Source of the DNA: Isoetes taiwanensis
Lineage: Eukaryota > Streptophyta > Lycopodiopsida > Isoetales > Isoetaceae
DNA length: 64,000 nt
Direction of reading: 5' to 3'
Assembly: GCA_021234155.1 (NCBI GenBank)
Contig: JAJEKV010000040.1
Coordinates: 8,553,535 to 8,617,534 of the forward strand
In this document: piece by piece, positions 22,401-34,400 of the stretch
How the letters are laid out: every line of letters begins with the position of its first letter
How positions within the stretch are numbered: the first letter of the stretch is position 1
Notes under the pieces: model-generated
Database searches by the model: none
Told to the model about the DNA's origin: nothing
What the model saw: the letters and a program-made list of their open reading frames with translations, nothing else
Position numbers and translations under genes: made by a program

Positions 22401-25400
22401 TATGAGCCGTAGGATCTATTATATATAATTCCCAAAGCCATCTGGACCGTAGGATATGTGCCAAGCCACCTGAGCCGTAGGATCTCGGATCGACGATCAG
22501 GATCAAGAGCAACCTGTGGGCCATTAGATCGATTACATATAATTCCCAAGCCATGTGCACCGTAGGATGTGTCCCAAACCAACGTGAGCCGTAGGATCTC
22601 AAAGTAAGCGATCGGGATCGAATCAACCTCATGTCGTATGATAAACACATATAGTCTATACACAAACTCCCAAGCCATCTGGGCCGCACGATACGTCCCA
22701 AAGCCACGTGAGCCGTAGGATCTCGGATCAACGGTCGGATTCAAGAGGACAAACATAAGAACATGTATATGTTAGATATAAGTATATTTAAAACATAATA
22801 GAACTAATGCTTGGTCTAGTGGTTAGAGTGGGGGGTTTAGGGGGTTAAGGGCCAGGGTTCGAATCCCCCAAATAACATAAAAAAATTTAAAAGCCTTTCC
22901 TTAAGGAACGAGCATTCAACATGAGCCTTAGGATCTTAGACTCGATCAAGATCTCACCATATAAAAGCAATATGAGCCGTAGGATCTATTATATATAATT
23001 CCCAAAGCCATCTGGACCGTAGGATATGTGCCAAGCCACCTGAGCCATAGGATCTCGGATCGACGATCAGGATCAAGAGCAACCTGGGCCATTAGATCGA
23101 TTACATATAATTCCCAAGCCATATAAAAGCAATATGAGCCGTAGGATCTATTATATATAATTCCCAAAGCCATCTGGACCGTAGGATATGTGCCAAGCCA
23201 CCTGAGCCATAGGATCTCGGATCGACGATCAGGATCAAGAGCAACCTAGGCCATTAGATCGATTACATATAATTCCCAAGCCATGTGCACCGTAGGATGT
23301 GTCCCAAACCAACGTGAGCCGTAGGATCTCAGGCCGACGATCAGGATCGAATCAACCTGGACCGTATGATCGCTTACATATAGTCTATACACAAACTCCC
23401 AAGCCATCTGGGCCGCACGATACGTCCCAAAGCCACGTGAGCCGTAGGATCTCGGATCAACGGTCGGATTCAAGAGGACAAACATAAGAACATATATATG
23501 TTAGATATAAAGGGCATATATGACTTATAATGGGATGATGATCTCCAAAATTGATTGTTATCGTGTCCTAGTAAGATGGGAGTGCCACACTTTACAGCTC
23601 CATAGCATGAGAGGCGACTTGAGAAAAACCAAGAAATGCTTTTCAATCTGCTGTAACCGATTTGAAAAAAGGAAACTTGAAGTTTTAAGCACTTAATTAA
23701 TGGAAATAATAGCCTCCAAAATATCGAAGGCGATTTGAAGCGCTCATCTTGCTCAAAAATCATTTAATCGAAGCTCGATAGGAACAAGACACACAATAAA
23801 ATAGTATGCATTAAATTTTTTGTTAGGACCAATTGACCCTATCGACATGCATTGCAACTTAGATTTAACTTTAATCTAGGTGGGAATAGGTGGGCAAAAT
23901 GGGTTGACCTAGGTCGGGAATGGGATGAATGCTGAAAGACAAACAAATGGTAGTTTTTTAAAAATCATCTACGCAGTGACCAAACCAAAGCTTGTAGATG
24001 GCCAATAATATTCTATCACAACCTTTTGCTTGTACAGAGGAGCACTCTAGAAACAAGGGTTGCTTCATGAAAATCATCATATTGGATGCATACTAGACCC
24101 ATTATTGTTTTCATTTGAACATCAAAAAAAGAAAGCAAGATTCATAGACTGTTCAAAAGGACCATCTCAAGGAGTGAAGATATTTTGTTCACTACATACA
24201 ATGGCGTCACAACCTCTAGCCAAAGTAGTCTCAATCTCTTCCTTATCATAGCAGAAGGATATGAGTGCCTTTTATAGTCCATTTTTCATTGTCTTCCAAT
24301 TCAATACAAATATATAGATTTGCAGCTACAATTGTGAATTCCTATTAAAAGGATTAATCAAAACCTAGAACCAAAAAATATACCTAGAAAAACAATTCTT
24401 TTGGCATGAAGACTTAAAGCTAAATGTTCACACTCTTAGAATTCTACAGACCTAAAGAATGTAACTCACAATCTTCCCACATGTGAGTTATTATATATGT
24501 TCATCGAAAGGAATCCATCTAACCCTTACCCATCACTCCATTCCTACAACCGCCTCAACCTTTTCATCACAACTAGAATACTAAAGACCACAATTTCATT
24601 TCCATGAAAAGACTAGAGAAAGAGGCACATGTTTTCTGCTATTACAAGTACTATGGGAAGAAGCTTAGAAAATTGTCTTTAAGCGTACTATATTTCAATT
24701 TTATATGTAAAAAAAAAAATATAGGGTGAAATGATGTAAAATACATTAATATGGACTGTAAAAGATCTTGAAATGTGATGGAATGCATATGCCATAACAT
24801 GATCTCATGATTCATCATGTGAGAGCATTGGAATATTATGTCCTCGCCAAATAATGAGTCTCCGAAGGACAATGCAAAAACAAGGAAGATGTTCTTCTGA
24901 AGTATTTACACCAAAAGATCCATTACAAGGTTGCATAAACGTAAGATGGAACACACAGAGTGATGTTTAAGTTGTTAGTCTCACAATAAATATTAAGAGT
25001 TGTTGTTCATTATCAGCATCCTCATCATCTATATGAATCACTAATATAGTTCTAATTTTTTCAAGCTATGCGCATGGCAACAACTTCAATGGCTCAATTC
25101 CAAATATCTTTACAAGCATGAGCTCTCTCAAAGAGTTGTAAGCTAAAGAAAGAAATAGAAAAAGTTCTTGTCTTTTGCATTCTCTTTGTGCTTCTCGAAT
25201 GTTAATTCAATATTGTGAAATAAACAGGAAGCTTTTTGGGAATAGGTTTCAAGGTTCATTGCCTTCAAGTATATGGAATCTTACTGCTCTTCAAAAGATG
25301 TAAGAATTTTCATCTCTCAGGTGTTCCTCAAGGGAATAAAATAGTGAAGTGGCGCTTGAACATATTTGGAGAGGGGTTAGCTACAAAGCCCATTTGTAGT

Positions 25401-28400
25401 CAGATATGTAGATGACTTCTTACGGTGGTAGCTTGATGAATGGTTCCCAGAATAACATTTGAAGAGAAGCATCACCCTCAAATTCACATTTAAACTATCT
25501 CAACTTATCAATAAGTATGTTCAGTGCTTGTGAACTCGTAACATGTGCACCTTTGCCTATAGTAAAAGAGTTATGTCTCTTCTCAATAACTCATAATGCC
25601 CATGATCTGACAATATGAAAAATGATGCATTTTGAGGCTGACCACTCTATTAGATACATAATTGTATTGAAGAATAAACAATTCCGGATTGGTTATAGGA
25701 TCTCAACCTTTGCATAAACAAAAAGGCATGGCTTCGTATTCTAGATGCGCTTGCTACAATTAAGTCATTTGTTACTGTGTGTCCGTTCGTGTGCTTTGAA
25801 AGTACTTTTTTATCACCCACTAAGACTGAATAGGCTAGAGATAAATTTTGTGAGCTTGTTTTCATGTAGGATCAGTAAACTGCACCTCAAAAGTTTTTCA
25901 AGGAAAACCTTGATGGTATTAAGTCTACTTGAGATATGTACATATTATTGTCTCTACCCTTAGCATAATTGTTAATCCAAATAAACTAGCATCATATGCT
26001 CTAACCAGAAAAAGGGGGACAAAGATGAAATATAAAATGTTGCTCCCAGAATCAAGCTTTCAGATTTCCTTGAATCATTACCCCACCTTTCTATCTCAAC
26101 GTGAATAGTTGCAAAGGCCCAATGGCATTTCTTAAGTAGATAATAACAACAAGTATACATGCGATCCATGGGTCAGGGTAGAGTTAAGCTATGTTAACCA
26201 TCCCCAGGCTATTATAACCCCATAGCTTACCTAGAAAGCAAGTGTCCATGTATTGCTTAGAAGCGATCTTGCTAACATTGGACTCCTGGAATGAGCAAGT
26301 CTAGCATGCTCAGACAAAGGGATCATTGTACTAGTTGGTGCCATTGCATCTGGAATGAGCATGCAAGTCCAACATGCTCAATTCAAAGAATGAACAATTC
26401 CTTGAAAAGGAGAACCAGAATAACTAAGTATCAAAGCATCCGACTTTGAAAAAGAAAAAAAAAGAAAAAAATGATTTGACGTTGGATTTGGCATTTCTAT
26501 AAGTTGACTAACACGTTGAACTATTTTTGAACTTTAAATTCTATAGAGGATAATGCGTATTAATGGAGAAAGGCAACTTCAACCCAGTCTGTGCTCTAAT
26601 TCCTTTACAACCAAGGAAGGATTGAACATATGCTTAATTTCATTAAGATAAACATGATTCACTGCTAATTATTCAAATCTTATATAAGAGCCAAAACTGC
26701 TTAGTTATTGTTCTCAATTGGTAGTTTAGATAAAAATTCTAATTCATTTCTGATTACAGCACTTCAAAATAGTTGCCTTTTTCCCCTAATTCCCCTCTAG
26801 TATAGATCATACTGGTGGAAGAATGATGTTGTCAATTCCATCTTCACAACTATTGAATCTCGATTGCACCATTGATTGGAGAAAGTTCGAAAACAAGACC
26901 CTAAACCCTATATCTTTTTGAAAAGAAATTAGTTTAAAGTAGGAAGAGAATACCGTGTATATAATTAGGAGTTTGAAACAATGTCCCAAATATTTCAAAC
27001 ATTGTCGAAGCATTGTTTCTAGTAGAGTGCTTATTTGAAAACAGAACAAGCATTCCTAGACATGGCATGCTAGCTCCAAAACTTGTTCGGAACTGGAACA
27101 CCATTCGAAATGCCATTTTCTTTAAAACTGGTACATTGATTCAAGAAGGAGGATTATTCTACTAGTTCTTTCTTCATGCTTCAAATGTATAAGGAAATTT
27201 ATATTATAGTATTCTTCCCTTACCAAGAGTATTTATAGGATGTAGTGCTCTTTAAAGTTCACCTTATTATTTTGGTTGAGCAAAATGCTTTGTTTAGAGA
27301 TTGACATCACAAAGGAAGATCTTGCTTCAACCATCTTTCACTTCAAGCAAGGGAATTGCGATATTTATGATGTCCATATTGGCTGCTTCTAGCAAAGCTT
27401 TTTTATCTCGAAGGCAAAGTTGTCAGGACAAGATTCTCCATTCCTCTCATTCTCAACTTCAAGGATCTAACATGTACTTCTGAGTGGGATCATATTATTT
27501 TTGCTCTCTTAGTGTAAGGCCTTTACTAAAGGTTAGGCACAAGTTCGGGAATCCTTGCAGATTTTTGTTTCCATCTACTAAGTTTGGCCTTTTTCCATTA
27601 TGTTGCAATTTAATGATGTTGGTACATCATAGGAGGCATCTATTGTACATGGTGAATGTAATATATTTGAAGATTGACTTATCAAGGTTTATGCTAGGTT
27701 GTGCCAGATTCCTAGATAATAATTTGACTTTTGTGAGCAATTTGCAGCTGATATAGGCTCCATTATTCTATTGATTCTGTTGCCCTTTTCTAGAAGAACA
27801 TTCTACATTTTTTCAGGTTAGTTGAGGCATCTTTCAGGATTCCCTTTTAAAATGCTAAATCACAGACATAACGTTGACATGCATCCTTGTGTGGTTTGGC
27901 AAAAGTGCACTGGGTTGGATAAACTCAATGTCAATATGTCATAAGCCACGGTCATGGGTTCAAGGTCTCTTTGTAAAAGTGGTCATGCATCATTGTAAAT
28001 TTGGTGGGGGAAGAACCCACTTTAGCCAGGTGCATTGGTAGGGGCAACTCCCGCCTGGTTGCATGCTAAATTGTCCCATAAGCTACGGCTTTCCCTGAAC
28101 ATTAACTCTATCTATCAGTTTAAGTTCCACTAGTAAACAGATGTCCGGCATTGCCTTGCATAAGTAGAAGCATGTATATGGGCCTTTACTATAAGGATGA
28201 TCCCATGGCATTGATATCATTGGATCGCCTTTAATATAAGTCTATGTTTTTATGAGTAGAACTGGACTTCAAAATTTGAGGTCGTTTGATAAGGAAATTA
28301 AAATGTCGGTGCACAGTTCTCATGAAAGCTTGACATCAAAGCAAGCAATGGATCAAAGCATTCAAAAATCCTAGGGCATTTTGGGAAAATCAAAGTTTTC

Positions 28401-31400
28401 CCTAAGTTTTCTCAGTAAGGTTTGTGTCCATGGGAACATATCCTAAAAGTTGGTAACCCATGGGTCCTAGGGGTATCTTCTTCAATATTGATCCCTTATG
28501 GAGTTGGTACCCATGGATCCTAGGTGCATATGAGCCTTCAATATTGATCTGTAGAGTTGGCACGTTATGGATATATGATTGGTTATTTATCTAAATCTTT
28601 TATATATAGCGCACTTGGCAAAGGTGTGTGACTTGCAACTAAAAGATTGCAAGTTCGAACTTTGTCTTGTAGGGGATAGCTTAGAGAGCACCATACAAAA
28701 AAAAAAATGATTGAACAGATCAAGATAGACCCAAAAATATTTTGGAAAAAATTAAAGTTCCATGTGGGTATTAGGGATTTTGCCCAAATAGACTTGGTGC
28801 GATGGGTAAGCTCGCTCTATATCATTACATATTGCAAGCCCATGACACATATGGGCAAGTGCAATGTTCCTATTTTTGACCTTTTAGACTTCAAGGATGC
28901 TTTAAAAAGGGTGGAGAATAACAAAGTAGCAGATACAGACGGGCTCACTGTTGAGTTACTTAAATGGGGAAGCAATTCATTGTGTGAAAAGCTTGTAGAA
29001 TTTTGGAATTCTACATTGTTGGATGGCTGTTCCGACAGATTGGGGGCTTGTGCATACATCAGGAGACAGAGATAATGTAAAAAATTATCGCACCATTCTT
29101 GTCAATAACGTGTTTGCAAAGGTATTTGTCTCTATGATTGAGAAAGCAATTGTAGAATGGAAAGATGAAAATGAAATAAGAGCCTATGGGGATTTATACA
29201 TGAGCACTCAACTATAGACCATTTGGTCACATTGCTTGCTTGCTTGCTTTTTTGCTTGCGTGGTTGCCACTAATACTCCACTAGCACCTCTTCCCCTCCC
29301 ACCTGGCCTTCCTCCCAATCACTCCTTAGTATTTCCCTCGTCCTCACATGTAAGCAAAGTTATATGTGTTCCTTTGGTCATAAGGAGAACAACTATAATT
29401 ATTATTTAGCTAAGTCTATTGCGGACTATGGTTATACACTCAATTTTGAAGCAACTTTAAGCTTTGTATTTGTCATGTGCTTCCGCTCGAGCTGTCTCTA
29501 TTGCAACATTGAAATCTGAAAGTTGTTTTTGAAAACGAAAAAAATTGGTTCTTAAAGTTATAGAGTCATGCTATATGATTGTCGTTTTAAAGTGCATTGC
29601 CATTGATTCCATCCAAATGGACTCTCTTGCATCTTGAATTTGCAAAGAAAAATTATCATAATTACAAGTTTTCCTTTAATTTTCTTATGATTGTTTTAGA
29701 TTACTTTTCCTCTTTTCCGTGTGTCTGCTTGGCATTCTCCCACCAGCTGACTTTGTTGCATCGTCTCTATTTTCTAAAGAGGGAAAATTGATTGTTAAGT
29801 TTTGTCATGCATTGTGTTCAGACTGCATTCCCTTTCATTCCCTTTCCTCCTGCATTTCTTTTCTTGACTTACAAACAAAACTCTGTTGCATAGTCTCAAA
29901 ATTTTTAATGAAAAGTTGTGGTGGTTCAAGTTTTGCATTTGTCATGCATACTTATATGGTTTTATATTTGTTTCAAATTGCACTCCTTTTCCTTCATGCA
30001 TTCCTCATCTTGGCATTGATCCCATTCTAACTCTGTTGCATCATCTACTTGTATTCTCAATCGCCTCCTCTCCGCCTTGCTCTTTTGGTCCGTTTGTGAC
30101 TCCCAGCAGTTGCTCAATTTAGCTATCGTTTACCTTGGCTCAACAAACCCCCGGCCAACTCCTTCTTTGCTAGCACTCATTTGTCTTTATCTGTCCAGCT
30201 GAACTTTGCTCGTCTCGCCATCTCTGACCTACTTCTTACAGATGTCGCTTCTATCTTGCCCTCCCACCCCTTTTTTTTTTGTTCCTCGTTGGGGGTGATC
30301 CTAAAAGTTCAAGACAAGTGGCACTTAATCTTGGATTTATGTTTCTTGAACTTCTTTCTCTCTGTCGTTCCTTTTTGCTACGAATCGTTGGACTTGCTCT
30401 CTCATCTTTGCCAACCTGATAAATTCCTTTTTAATGTGGGCCTAAAATCCGGCGATCATCATGTCTTTATTTGGCTCCCTCACCGTTTCTTTTTAAGTTT
30501 CTGTTTGGATGACCAGTTTTTCACTTTTAATCTTGCCTCCACCCCTTTGTGTCCATCAAACTCATTCGACAATTGCTTTGCTGTTGGCATAGCCAGGGTA
30601 TCCGTTGCTCCTCTTATATTGTTGACATCCTTTTTCTGTGTCACTCTCTATACAAATCGCTCTAGGTCCAAGTTACTTCTGAAAAAGTGGGTTTCCTTCT
30701 CGCTTGGAAAAAGTGTCAGTGTTGTATTTCTATCATACTATCTTCCTAAGTTTTATAGTTGATTTCCACAATGGTTCTTTCCACATTTTGGCCTCTAAAA
30801 AATCATGTGTTCTATCTCTATGTTCAAACTTTGAAGATTACCAATCTTTATCTTTTCCAGATAGTCCAAAGCAACCATCCTGCTGCAAGATGAAAAGCCT
30901 GGCTTTGTAATTCCACACCACGGTAGAATTTTTGGCTGGAATGTGCTTACTTTGGCCCTATATGTGGATGTATTGATTATGACCACTAACATGGTAAAAC
31001 TTTGATGACCTCCAAAATTGCTGAACTTATGGGTGTAATGTGCCTATTGTCTTCTAGATGTGGAAAATTGGTATTCATGATAACCTCCAGCATGGTAGAA
31101 CTTCTGGCTCAAATGTGCTCAGTTGTCCTCTAGATGTGGGGGATTCATCCAATATCTAAAATCCCTATTTGGTGATAGGATAAGGTTGACTAGTGTAAAG
31201 CCTAGTCAAGTAAATCCTTGTCTTTGTGGGTCTTTCCACTATCACGCAACTAGATTCACCCTCAAATCCACATTTAAACTATCTCAACTTATCAATAAGT
31301 ATGTTTAGTGCTTGTGAACTCGTAACATGTGCACCTTTGCCTATAGTAAAAGAGTTCCGTCTCTTCTCAATAACTCATAATGCCCATGATCTGACAATAT

Positions 31401-34400
31401 GAAAAATGATGCATTTTGAGGCTGACCACTCTGTTAGATATATAATTGTATTGAACAATTCCGGATTGGTTATAGGATCTCAATCTTTGCATAAACAAAA
31501 AGGCATGGCTTCGTATTCTAGATGCGCTTGCTACAATTAAGTCATTTGTTACTGTGTGTGTCTGTTAGTGTGCTTTGAAAGTACTTTTTTATCATCCACT
31601 AAGACTGAATAGGCTAGAGATAAATTCTGTGAGCTTGTTTTCATGTAGGATCAGAAAACTGCACCTCAAGGGAAAACCTTGATGGTATTAAGTCTACTTG
31701 AGATATGTACATATTATTGTCTCTACCCTTAGCATAATAGTTAATCCAAATAAACTAGCATCATATGCGCTGTTAACCAGAAAAAGGAGGACAAAGATGA
31801 AATATAAAATGTTCATCTTCTGTAGCTCCCGGAATCAAGCTTTCAGATTTCCTTGAATCATTACCCCACCTTTCTATCTCAACGTGAATAGTTACAAAGG
31901 CCCAATGGCATTTCTTGAGCAGATAATAACAACAGATATACATCTGATCCATGGGTCAGGGTAGAGTTAGCTTGTTTTATAATAAGCTATCTTAACCATC
32001 CCCAGGCTATTATAATCCCATAGCTTACCTAGAAAGTAAGTGTCCATGTATTGCTTAGAAGCGATCTTGCTAACATTGGACTCCTGGAATGAGCAAGTCT
32101 AGCATGTTCAGACAAAGGGATCATTGTACTAGTTGGTGCCATTGCATCTGGAATGAGCAAGTCCAACATTCAAAGAATGAACAATTCCTTGAAAAGGAGA
32201 ACCAGAATACCTAAGTATCAAAGCATCCGACTTTGAAAAAGGAAAAAAAAAAAGAAAAAATGATTTGACATTGGATTTGGCATTTCTATAAGTTGATTAA
32301 CACGTTGAACTATTTTTGAACTTTAAATTCTATAGAGGATAATGCGTATTAATGGAGAAAGGCAACTTCAACCCAGTCTTGCTCTAATTCCTTTACAACC
32401 AAGGAAGGATTGAACATATGCTATTAATCTCATTAAGATAAACATGATTCACTGCTAATTATTCAAATCTTATATAAGAGCCAAAACTGCTTACTTATTG
32501 TTCTCAATTGGTAGTTTAGATAAAAATTCTAATTCATTTCTGATTACAGCACTTCAAAATAGTTGCCTTTTTCCCCTAATTCCCCTCTAGTATAGATCAT
32601 ACTGGTGGAAGAATGATGTTGTCAATTCCGTCTTCACAACTATTGAATCTCGATTGCACCATTGATTGGAGAATGTTCGAAAACAATACCCTAAACCCTA
32701 TATCTTTTTGAAAAGAAATTAGTTTAAAATAGGAAGAGAATATCGTGTATACAATTAGGAGTTTAAAACAATGTCCCAAATATTTCAAACATTGTCGAAG
32801 CATTGTTTCTAGTAGAGTGCTTATTTGAAAACAGAACAAGCATTCCTAGACGTGGCATGCTAGCTCCAAAACTTGTTCGAAACTGGAACACCATTCGAAA
32901 TGCCATTCAAGGAGGAGGAGGATTATTCTACTAGTTCTTTCTTCATGCTTCAAATGTATAAGGAAACTTATATTATAGTGTTCTTCCGATACCAAGAGTA
33001 TTTATAGGATGTAGTGCTCTTTAAAGTTCACCTTATTATTTTGGTTGAGCAAAATGCTTTGTTTAGAGATTGACATCACAAAGGAAGATCTTGCTTCAAC
33101 CATCTTTCACTTCAAGCAAGGGAATTGCGATATTTATGATGTCCATATTGGCTGCTTCTAGCAAAGCTTTTTTATCTCGTAAGAATAGAATAGAATATTT
33201 TTTTAACGTCCACGAAGACCAATAGGTCAGGACAAGATTCTCCATTCCTCTCATTCTCAACTTCAAGGGTCTAACATGTACTTCTGAGTGGGATCATATT
33301 ATTTTTGCTCTCTTAGTGTAAGGCCTTTACTAAAGGTTAGGCACAAGGTTAGGCAGATTTTTTTTTCCATCTACTAAGTCTGGCCTTTTTCCATTATGTT
33401 GCAATTTAATGATGTTGGTACATCATAGAAGGTATCTATTGTACATGGTGAATGTAATATATTTGAAGATTGACTTATCAAGGTTTATGTTAGGTTGTGC
33501 CAGATTCCTAGATAATAATTTGACTTTTGTGAGCAATTTGCAGCTGATATAGGCTCCACTATTCTATTGATTCTGTTGCCCTTTTCTAGAAGAACATTCT
33601 ACATTTTTTTAGGTTAGTTGAGGCATCTTTCAGGATTCCAACATCGTCCTCTCATAGCTTTTTTCCTTTTTAGCACGAGAAGGGTTCTTGAGTTGCTTTC
33701 GTATGGTTAATTCTTTCAAGAGATTTGTAATCATACTTTTCCCTTTTTAACTTTTTTCCTTTTGAGTTGCTTTCGTATGGTTAATTCTTTCAAGAGATTT
33801 GTAATCATACTTTTCCCTTTTTAAATGCTAAATCACAGACATAACGTTGACATGCACTTCTAGTTAACCTCTAGCATCCTTGTGTGGTTTGGCAAAAGTG
33901 CACTGGGTTGGATAAACTCAATGTCAATATGTCATAAGCCACGGTCATGGGTTCAAGGTCTCTTTGTAAAAGTGGTCATGCATCATTGTAAATTTGGTGG
34001 GGGAAGAACCCACTTCAGCCACGTGCATTGGTAGGGGCAAGATCCATCTGGTTGCATGCTAAATTGTCCCATAAGCTACGGCTTTCCCTGAACATTAACT
34101 CTATCTATCAGTTTAAGTTCCACTAGTAAACAGATATCCGGCATTGCCCTGCATAAGTAGAAGCATATATATGGGCCTTTACTATAAGGATGATCCCATG
34201 GCATTGATATCATTGGATCGCCTTTAATATAAGTCAATGTTTTTATGAGTAGAACTGGACTTCAAAATTTGAGGTCGTTTGATCGGAAATTAAAATGTCG
34301 GTGCACAGTTCTCATGAAAGCTTGACATCAAAGCAAGCAATGGATCAAAGCATTCAAAAATCCTAGGGCATTTCGGGAAATCAAAGTTTTCCCTAAGTTT

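Larger units (their letters stand above)
25477..29235 (+). repeat. Segmental duplication, copy A
   Basis: Matches copy B at 31255-35857 almost base for base over most of its length (for example TTTAAACTATCTCAACTTAT at both left ends and CAACTATAGACCATTTGGTC at both right ends). Differences are point changes and small indels. Copy B additionally has a 625-bp solo LTR, a LINE-tail insertion and a 75-bp tandem duplication. The content is intronic DNA, two SINE-like segments and a LINE ORF2 fragment. The 80-codon minus frame present in both copies (26807 and 32597) has no recognised motif. Confidence 0.88.

Noticed and set aside
20845-22872. Functional tRNA genes at the A/B-box heads
   Set aside because: A and B boxes are present but no acceptor stem or anticodon loop could be folded, and all copies sit in a repeat.
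21040-23485. Several minus-strand frames of 75-151 codons with repeated PRSYGSRGFGTY-like peptides
   Set aside because: They translate the GTAGGATC body of the macro-repeat; peptide repeats mirror DNA repeats and have no start context or splice signals.
26807-27049. 80-codon minus-strand frame conserved in both duplicate copies (also 32597-32839)
   Set aside because: Conservation follows from the recent duplication of all surrounding DNA; no motif or excess conservation over neighbouring non-coding sequence.
30181-30762. 193-codon hydrophobic frame that looks like a membrane protein
   Set aside because: Motif order matches a decayed DIRS-like reverse transcriptase; the hydrophobicity comes from T-rich substitutions.
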